A stretch of DNA of 64,000 bases from CAYPKG01 sp964411275. Its GTDB lineage: Bacteria; Bacillota; Clostridia; Christensenellales; CAG-138. Positions 58,581-64,000 of the stretch are shown here, in pieces. The stretch is from assembly GCA_964411275.1 (NCBI GenBank), contig CAYPKG010000001.1:1-64000 (forward strand), given 5' to 3'. The notes under the pieces were generated by a model that had not been told where the DNA came from, searched no databases, and saw only the letters and a program-made list of their open reading frames with translations. The translations under genes and the position numbers were made by a program. Numbering within the stretch: the stretch's first letter is position 1; each line of letters begins with the position of its first letter.

Positions 58581-58680
58581 GGTGTCAAAGGTTAATTCTG
58601 ATGACACCCCCCCAACACGCTGGATTTTTTGTCCAGTGCCGCCCTGCCGGTCTCCCCGTCGGCGGGGCATATTTTTGAAT
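58581..58680 (+). ncRNA. Candidate small RNA, about 100 nt, possibly PhoP-controlled
   Basis: Start expected at 58581-58584. Stem 1: GGTGTCA (58581-58587) with TGACACC (58602-58608). A single-stranded C-run follows (58609-58613), then AACA. Stem 2: CGCTGGA (58618-58624) with TCCAGTG (58632-58638). Stem 3: CCCCG/CGGGG (58654-58667, or the alternative CCCTGCCG/CGGCGGG), followed by CATATTTTTGAATTTTT as terminator. No ORF with a ribosome site lies inside. The C-run could pair with G-rich ribosome sites of target mRNAs. Confidence 0.45.
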
Positions 58681-58719
58681 TTTTACAGATAATTCACACG
58701 AGTTTCTATCTTGCGTGAT

Positions 58720-58857
58720 AAAATGAAATTATCATGATATTGATATGAAACAGCGCAAACTCCACGCTCTGGATTGGCAGCTGGAACGTGTGAGGAATAA
58801 TCGCAGGATTGGGAACTCGCGATTTGCAAAAACCCGGGCATGAGCCCGGGCTTTTGC
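58720..58857 (+). ncRNA. Possible second short transcript ending in a strong terminator
   Basis: A promoter-like TTGCGT-N18-TGATAT lies at 58711-58740, and the terminator CCCGGGC/GCCCGGG with CTTTT at 58833-58853. A 32-codon ORF from the ATG at 58745 (MKQRKLHALDWQ) lies between but has no ribosome site. Whether this is RNA or a tiny protein gene is open. Confidence 0.3.
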
Positions 58858-58912
58858 GTAAGTTGGGCCACAAAGCCTTAGGCTTTTCCTGGCGGGGCCG
58901 CTGGGGTGGGGA

Positions 58913-58941
58913 TTTACCTAATTTTTTAGTTGTGGTATACT
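58913..58941 (+). promoter_or_regulatory. Promoter of the PBP gene
   Basis: TTTACC (58913-58918), 17 bases, TATACT (58936-58941). A small AAAGCC/GGCTTT stem precedes it near 58873-58887. Confidence 0.55.
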
Positions 58942-58996
58942 GTTGTTTAATTAAAAAATATGGACAGTGGGCGAAAATCTGCCCCCATGGAGCGGT

Positions 58997-61912
58997 ATGC
59001 AGAAAATAAAGCTTTTTTTTCTGAAATTAAAATATCGCGTCAAAAAGGCTTGGCGCCGGTTTGAGGACTGGTTGTCGGCCCTGTTTGGCGGCAAACAAAA
59101 GAGCGGGACCCTGTTTGATAATACCCGTGAAACCTCTGTTCGCCCTGATGCCGGGACGTATCAGGATGGAGAAACCAGGCTGTTTACCCCGGTCAATGGC
59201 GAAGAATACGCGCAAGAGGAGCAGGAGGAAGCATTGTTCACAGAACGTGGGCAGCCCCGGCCGTTCGTGCTTAGCATCCTGTTTTCAAGCGTGAAATTAA
59301 TGCTTCTCCTGGTGGCGTTGTTGGGATTTGGTGTGCTGGGTGCCGCGGTTGGTATCGCGAAGGCATATGTGGAGACCACGCCGACGCTGGACCGCGCGCA
59401 GCTGACGAAGTCGGACAGGACAAGCTACCTTTACGACAAGGACGGCAATCTCATCACCAGCATCGCGGACATCGAATACCGGGATTGGGTGGACATAGAA
59501 AACATTCCAGCCCGGCTGACAAATGCCTTTGTGGCCGTGGAGGACGTGCGCTTTTACAAGCATGAGGGCGTGGATATCAAGCGGCTTATGAAGGCTGCCA
59601 TTGAGGTGCTGGGCAACTCCAACTCCTCAGGCGGCAGCACGATTACCCAGCAGCTCATCAAAAACAAGGTGTTGACGGCGGAGCGCAACTACAAGCGTAA
59701 AATACAGGAGGCATATCTGGCGCTGGAGCTGGAAAAGGAAATCAACAAGGATGATATTCTTGAGGCATATCTCAACGATATTCACCTTGGAGGCTCAAAC
59801 TATGGCGTAAAGACAGCGGCGAAGGACTATTTCAACAAGGAATTGAACGAGTTGACAATCAAGGAATGCGCAATGCTGGCAGGCCTTACGCAAAATCCGT
59901 ACCGCTATAACCCCCGGCTGAACAAGTATTCCAACGGCGGCACAAACTGGAAGTACACGGAGGACCGAACCAATACGGTCCTGATGCTGATGTATAAAAA
60001 CGGTTTTATTACCCAGCAGGAGTACGAGGCTGCCAAGGCCGAGGACGTGTATATCGTCGAGATTTCCCATCAAAAACAGATGTATCAGATGCCGCATTTT
60101 GTGGAATACGCCATCCATGACGTGGTGACGCATTTGCTGCAGCAACGGGGGCTTCCGGACACGAATGTCAACAGAAACACCGTGGAAAACGAGCTTCGCA
60201 CCGGCGGCTATCGGATCTATACCACGTTGGATCCTAAAATCCAGAACACGGTCCAGGAAACCCTGGAAACCTGGGAGAAATATCCGCCGCTTGCCAACCC
60301 CGACAAGGGGAAGACCGTGGGAACGCTTTCGGACAATTCCGTCATTGAAACAGTGCAGCCCCAAGCGTCGGCTGTGGTGCTGGATTACCGCAAGGGCGAA
60401 CTGCGGGCTGTGGTAGGCAGCCGCACCACCCCAATAATCCGCAAAAGCCTCAACCGTGCGCGCCAAAGCTATATGGAGGTGGGCTCCTCCATAAAACCCC
60501 TGGCGGTGTACGGCCCGGCGCTGGATGCCGGCGTTTCCCCCGCCACTGTCATCGCGAACCTGGCGGCGCCCATTTCGGGCTGGGGGACGGAACAGGGATA
60601 TCCCGCCATCGGCAACAGCAAATGGGTTGGCCCGGTGACCGTAAGGCGGGGCATCGTTTCCTCGCTGAACGTGGTGGCGGCCCGGACGCTGTTTGAATAC
60701 GTGTCCCCGGAGGTGGCGGCTGAGTATCTGGTGAACATGGGCGCCATCACCTCGGAAATCAATGTGGACGGCCCTGGCCTCGCGCTGGGCACCTCGGGAT
60801 TGACCACCATCCAGATGGCGGGGGCTTTCGGGACCATCGCAGGCGGTGGCGAGTATAAGGAACCCCTGAGCTTTACAAAGGTGGTGGACGGCGCGGGAAA
60901 CATTATACTCGATGCGGAAGCCATCCGGGTGCGCCGCCAGGTATTTTTGCCCTCCACCGCATGGCTGCTTGTGGACATGTTACAGGATGCCGTGGATAGC
61001 GGCACCGGCACCAACGCCAAGATCAAGGGGATGAGCGTTGCGGGCAAGACCGGCACCAATGCCGATAATAAAAGCGTATATTTTGCGGGCATGACGCCCT
61101 ATTATGTGGGGACTATCTGGATTGGCCATGACCAGCCCAGCAATCCCCTTAAAAGCGGTTCCAGCGGCGGAACCTACGCGGCTCCCGTATGGCAGGCATT
61201 TATGTCGAAAATTCACACGGGGCTTTCAGACCGCAATATCATCGATGCGTCCGTGTCGGAGCTGGGACTTGTGAAAAAGACGGTATGCAGCGTTTCGGGC
61301 CTGCTAGCCACCGACGCTTGCGCCGCCGACAGCGACGGCCATGAGCCTGTGGAGGACTGGTTCCTGTATGAGAACGCGCCCACGGAGTTTTGCGACATGC
61401 ACGTGGCGGTTCATGTCTGCAGCGAAACCGGCCAGCTGGCCACAGAGGATTGTCCAGCATCATATGTGACCTCCGGCGCGCAGGTGTTGATCCGCCCCGG
61501 CAACTATTACGACCAGTTTACGGATGAGCAGCTGGCCACCGGCTTTACAATGGCCGTGCGGACCAGCATGACTCTCGAGGAATACGAAAGCTATCTTGCC
61601 GGCGCGCGAAGCGTTTGCGCCCTTCACGGCGGCGGTAGCGAGGACGGCGGAGATGACGATGACTCAGCCCTGGAAAGGGAAGCGAGAGAATTGGGCATGA
61701 AGCTGGATGAGATCATTGCAAACGAAAGCCTGTCCCAATCGGAAAGCCAACAGCTTAGGCAGCTTCGAATGCAGATTTCAAACGCGCTGTCCGCCGGGCG
61801 GTATCAGCAACTTGAAACAGCCATGGAAAAAGCCAAGGAGGCGGTCAGCCGCTATAGCGACGATACGGGAGAGGCTGAAGAAGATAGCGAGTCTTCGGAT
61901 GATGTTGCTTAG
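58997..61912 (+). CDS. Class A penicillin-binding protein (glycosyltransferase/transpeptidase)
   Basis: A 971-residue bifunctional enzyme that polymerises and crosslinks peptidoglycan. A basic cytoplasmic N-terminus is followed by a membrane anchor (residues ~95-120), the GT51 domain (EDVRFYKHEGVD, GGSTITQQLIKN), and the transpeptidase with SSIK, SSLN and KTGTN. After it comes a Cys-containing extension and an acidic Gly/Asp/Ser/Glu tail. The ATG at 58997 follows GGAGCGG; the in-frame GTG at 58967 is upstream of it. Fits the PbpA/Pbp1a group. It leads a run with the UDG-like gene, which follows in 24 bases. Confidence 0.94.
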   Translation: MQKIKLFFLKLKYRVKKAWRRFEDWLSALFGGKQKSGTLFDNTRETSVRPDAGTYQDGETRLFTPVNGEEYAQEEQEEALFTERGQPRPFVLSILFSSVKLMLLLVALLGFGVLGAAVGIAKAYVETTPTLDRAQLTKSDRTSYLYDKDGNLITSIADIEYRDWVDIENIPARLTNAFVAVEDVRFYKHEGVDIKRLMKAAIEVLGNSNSSGGSTITQQLIKNKVLTAERNYKRKIQEAYLALELEKEINKDDILEAYLNDIHLGGSNYGVKTAAKDYFNKELNELTIKECAMLAGLTQNPYRYNPRLNKYSNGGTNWKYTEDRTNTVLMLMYKNGFITQQEYEAAKAEDVYIVEISHQKQMYQMPHFVEYAIHDVVTHLLQQRGLPDTNVNRNTVENELRTGGYRIYTTLDPKIQNTVQETLETWEKYPPLANPDKGKTVGTLSDNSVIETVQPQASAVVLDYRKGELRAVVGSRTTPIIRKSLNRARQSYMEVGSSIKPLAVYGPALDAGVSPATVIANLAAPISGWGTEQGYPAIGNSKWVGPVTVRRGIVSSLNVVAARTLFEYVSPEVAAEYLVNMGAITSEINVDGPGLALGTSGLTTIQMAGAFGTIAGGGEYKEPLSFTKVVDGAGNIILDAEAIRVRRQVFLPSTAWLLVDMLQDAVDSGTGTNAKIKGMSVAGKTGTNADNKSVYFAGMTPYYVGTIWIGHDQPSNPLKSGSSGGTYAAPVWQAFMSKIHTGLSDRNIIDASVSELGLVKKTVCSVSGLLATDACAADSDGHEPVEDWFLYENAPTEFCDMHVAVHVCSETGQLATEDCPASYVTSGAQVLIRPGNYYDQFTDEQLATGFTMAVRTSMTLEEYESYLAGARSVCALHGGGSEDGGDDDDSALEREARELGMKLDEIIANESLSQSESQQLRQLRMQISNALSAGRYQQLETAMEKAKEAVSRYSDDTGEAEEDSESSDDVA

Positions 61913-61936
61913 GCTAGAAGCGAGAGGTAGCAGTGG

Positions 61937-62560
61937 ATGGGCAATGAAAGGGCAGCGCAGGCTAAGCTAAACGAACTGTATGAAGCGGAGCGGCTGCGCC
62001 TGCAAAGAGTATCGCAGCAGGCGGATGCGCCGATGGGAGCCTATGCTTCGCCGGTATTTGGTGAGGGAAATGCTTTGCCCCGGCTGGTTTTGGTGGGCGA
62101 AGCCCCCGGCGCGGAGGAAACCAGGCTTGGACGGCCCTTTGTGGGGCGGGCGGGTCAGCAGCTAAGCGCGCTTTTAACGCTTGCAGGAATGTCCAGGGAG
62201 GAATTATACGTGACAAACGTCGTAAAATACCGCCCGGAGGCCAGAAGCGCCCGGGGTACGAAAAACCGTACGCCTGGTCAAAAAGAAATAGTAGAGGGGC
62301 TGCCGCTTTTGGAAAGAGAGCTCCAAATACTCAAGCCGGAAATAGTGGCAACACTTGGAAATGTACCGCTGATGGCCCTGTATGCCATCGTGAATATGCC
62401 CAAATCGACAGTTGGCGCGGTGCACGGCATACCGCAGCAGGTGCGCCTTTGCGGGCGGGAGCTCATTCTTTACCCGCTGTACCACCCCGCCAGCACCATC
62501 TATAACCGGGCGCTGTTGCCCGTTTGTGAACTGGACGCGAAGGGATTGGGAGCGCTGTGA
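61937..62560 (+). CDS. Uracil-DNA glycosylase family-4-like protein lacking the Fe-S cysteines
   Basis: A 207-residue UDG-fold protein. Motif A is GEAPGAEETRLGRPFVGRAG (residues 54-73), the family-4 form, and motif B is HPAST (183-187). Family-4 enzymes bind a 4Fe-4S cluster through four Cys: here the N-terminal C-x2-C is absent, the usual K-C-R-P is KYRP (Tyr98), and the fourth is Gly121. So the cluster should be missing although the catalytic loops remain. Probable role: removing uracil from DNA. AGAGGT lies before the ATG at 61937. Confidence 0.82.
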   Translation: MGNERAAQAKLNELYEAERLRLQRVSQQADAPMGAYASPVFGEGNALPRLVLVGEAPGAEETRLGRPFVGRAGQQLSALLTLAGMSREELYVTNVVKYRPEARSARGTKNRTPGQKEIVEGLPLLERELQILKPEIVATLGNVPLMALYAIVNMPKSTVGAVHGIPQQVRLCGRELILYPLYHPASTIYNRALLPVCELDAKGLGAL

Positions 62561-62662
62561 AGAAATCGTGAAACAGCCCACGCCTTTGCCGATGGAATGG
62601 AAGATTATGCTATACTATGGACAAGCCTGAATGACCCGCTTGTCCCCAAAGGGGGAAGTTGA

Positions 62663-63802
62663 ATGAAGCGCAAAATACTCCTGCTGATGATCAGCGTCGT
62701 GCTGCTGGCCTTGTTTGTGCCCGCGGCCATGGCCGCCGCCCGGCAGTTTGGCCAGGTGACGGGGCAGGATGTGCGGCTTCGCAAAGAAGCGAATACCGAA
62801 AGCGAGGTCATTGCGCAGCTCCCTTTGAACGCTAGCGTGGAAGTCCTTGACGAAACTGGCGGATGGTACCGGATCATGTACGGGGACGATGTAGGATATG
62901 TAAGGCAGGACTATGTCTTTACCAGCGCCATGGGCAGCCGGGCGGCGTATGTCCTGGAGGACGGCGTAAAGCTCAGGGGCGGCCCGGACCAGACCGCGTA
63001 TGCCGTGGCGGAATTGTCCGCATCCCAAGGGGTCAAGGTCAAGCAGATGCTGGGCGAGTGGTATTTCGTGGTGGCTGGTGACAGCGCGGGATATGTGCAC
63101 CGAAATTATCTTACCATGACGAAGGCTACAAACACCGCGAGCATCCTACTGAAGGCGGGTATGGAAGGCCAGGAAGTCAAACGGATGCAGACAAAGCTTT
63201 ACGACAAGGGATTTCTGTCAAAGGCGAACGTTACCGGCGTGTTCGGCGGAAAGACGCGGGAGGCTGTGTCGGATTTTCAGGAAGCCTGCGGCTTTGACGC
63301 GGACGGCGTGGCGGGAATGGTCACCCTTGAAGCATTGTACGACAGCGCCAACAAGGTCACGAAAGCCACCGCTTCCGCTACACAGGTTAAGGGTTCCGTG
63401 ATCATGAAGGACTGGTTTAAGGGCGGAAACGAATGGCTGGCGAGATACAGCAAGTTTGAGGTGATCGACGTTAAGACCGGGCTGTCGTTCCAGGCGCGGC
63501 GGTTTGGCGGCTGGTATCATGCCGACAGCGAGCCGCTGACGGCAAAGGATACCGAAATCATGAAAAAGATTGCGGGCGGAAAATGGTCCTGGAACAGGCG
63601 GCCAATTTGGGTGCGTTACCGGGGGGTGACGGCGGCGGCCAGCATGCATTGCATGCCCCATATGGCGAACCCCACCAAAAGCAATAATTTTCCGGGACAT
63701 TTTTGCATCCACCTGCTCAATTCCAAGGTGCATGAAACCAGCAAAACCTGCCCGCGTCATCAGGCCTGCGTGCAGCAAGCATATCGCGAAGGGCGCGCGT
63801 AA
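62663..63802 (+). CDS. Secreted protein with two SH3 domains, a peptidoglycan-binding domain and an unknown C-terminal domain
   Basis: A 379-residue protein with signal peptide (residues 1-25, ending AMAAA), SH3 domains at ~30-90 and ~95-155 (VRLRKEANTESE; VKLRGGPDQTAY), a PG_binding_1 domain at ~160-235 (GMEGQEVKRMQTKLYDKGFL), and a C-terminal domain of ~125 residues with DVKTGLSFQARRFGGWYHAD, KWSWNRRPIWV, and HFCIHLLNSKVHE. The last carries conserved-looking His and Cys residues and could be catalytic. AAAGGGGGAA precedes the ATG. A cell-wall enzyme or wall-bound protein is likely. Confidence 0.82.
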   Translation: MKRKILLLMISVVLLALFVPAAMAAARQFGQVTGQDVRLRKEANTESEVIAQLPLNASVEVLDETGGWYRIMYGDDVGYVRQDYVFTSAMGSRAAYVLEDGVKLRGGPDQTAYAVAELSASQGVKVKQMLGEWYFVVAGDSAGYVHRNYLTMTKATNTASILLKAGMEGQEVKRMQTKLYDKGFLSKANVTGVFGGKTREAVSDFQEACGFDADGVAGMVTLEALYDSANKVTKATASATQVKGSVIMKDWFKGGNEWLARYSKFEVIDVKTGLSFQARRFGGWYHADSEPLTAKDTEIMKKIAGGKWSWNRRPIWVRYRGVTAAASMHCMPHMANPTKSNNFPGHFCIHLLNSKVHETSKTCPRHQACVQQAYREGRA

Positions 63803-63834
63803 CGCCCGCCAATACAAAAAAGGGGGAACACCCA

Positions 63835-64000
63835 ATGCGTATTCTCATTGCGGATGACGATCCGGTTGTACACGAGTCTCTGGGGATTTATCTGAAGGCG
63901 GAAGGCTTTGAGCCCTTGGATGTTTATGACGGGGAGGCCGCGGTGGAGAAAGCCGCGGAACAGGATGTCGGCCTTTGCGTGCTGGACATCATGATGCCGA
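63835..64000 (+). CDS. Response regulator, receiver domain (3' partial)
   Basis: The first 55 codons of a response regulator run off the window. RILIADDDPVVHESLGIYL gives the acidic pair, and the phosphorylation site Asp is in CVLDIMMP. AAGGGGGAA precedes the ATG at 63835. The output domain is outside the window; an OmpR-type regulator with a following kinase is likely but not visible. Confidence 0.88.
   Translation, partial: MRILIADDDPVVHESLGIYLKAEGFEPLDVYDGEAAVEKAAEQDVGLCVLDIMMP

Overview
The window is a gene-dense, moderately GC-rich stretch from the chromosome of a Gram-positive Firmicute of class Clostridia, probably a strict anaerobe. Evidence: the gene orders yqfF-ybeY-cdd-era-yqzL-recO, rplU-prp-rpmA and miaB-ricA-mutS-mutL-miaA-hfq-ynbB; an L27 precursor with the Prp-cleaved N-terminal extension; lexA with a DinR-like site; a perfect CIRCE element; lipoproteins instead of periplasmic proteins; AGGAGG-type ribosome sites; and GTG and TTG starts. 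No tRNA, rRNA or CRISPR array was seen. A lineage near Christensenellales is a guess only.

Layout. 1-4.5 kb: c-di-AMP phosphodiesterase, ybeY, cdd, era, a yqzL-like gene, recO and a GIY-YIG protein. 4.6-7.6 kb: a cysK-metY cysteine/methionine operon divergent from an Rrf2 repressor gene; metY carries an in-frame amber codon. 7.6-9.6 kb: htpG under CIRCE/HrcA control. 9.8-18.6 kb: an RpiR regulator, then an apparent operon for a Ugp-type ABC importer interleaved with three cytoplasmic phosphatase or phosphodiesterase genes. 18.6-25.1 kb is an accessory patch: a nested palindrome, argF, a decapitated feoB, an unknown lipoprotein, a large serine recombinase with a small upstream ORF, and kynU. 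25.2-26.9 kb: an unknown protein and the rplU-prp-rpmA operon with a probable L21 leader. 27.1-31.5 kb: two surface proteins, one a purple-acid-phosphatase-like enzyme with LacI/PurR-type operators. 31.7-38.2 kb: the complete pst-phoU-phoPR phosphate operon, whose PstS is circularly permuted.

38.2-42.5 kb: rpmB, a small membrane protein, an ABC transporter lacking its binding protein, rplM-rpsI, a dense cluster of hairpins, and a regulator fusing a helix-turn-helix to a desulfoferrodoxin-like domain. 42.6-52.6 kb: miaB, ricA, mutS, mutL, miaA, hfq, ynbB, lexA and a Cys-rich protein. 52.6-58.5 kb: a NTPase/XdhC pair, a second copy of the unknown family seen at 25.2 kb, a cell-wall amidase, a DUF421/DUF4363 pair, aroE and aroQ. 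58.5-59.0 kb: a non-coding gap with 11-bp direct repeats resembling a Pho box in front of a candidate small RNA. 59.0-64.0 kb: a class A penicillin-binding protein, a cluster-less UDG-like protein, an SH3/peptidoglycan-binding secreted protein and the start of a response regulator.

How it fits together. Phosphate acquisition recurs: Pst/PhoPR, the organophosphate-type importer with its hydrolases, the surface phosphatase, and a possible PhoP-controlled small RNA in a genome that also encodes Hfq. Function calls come from motif recognition by eye; no database search was run.
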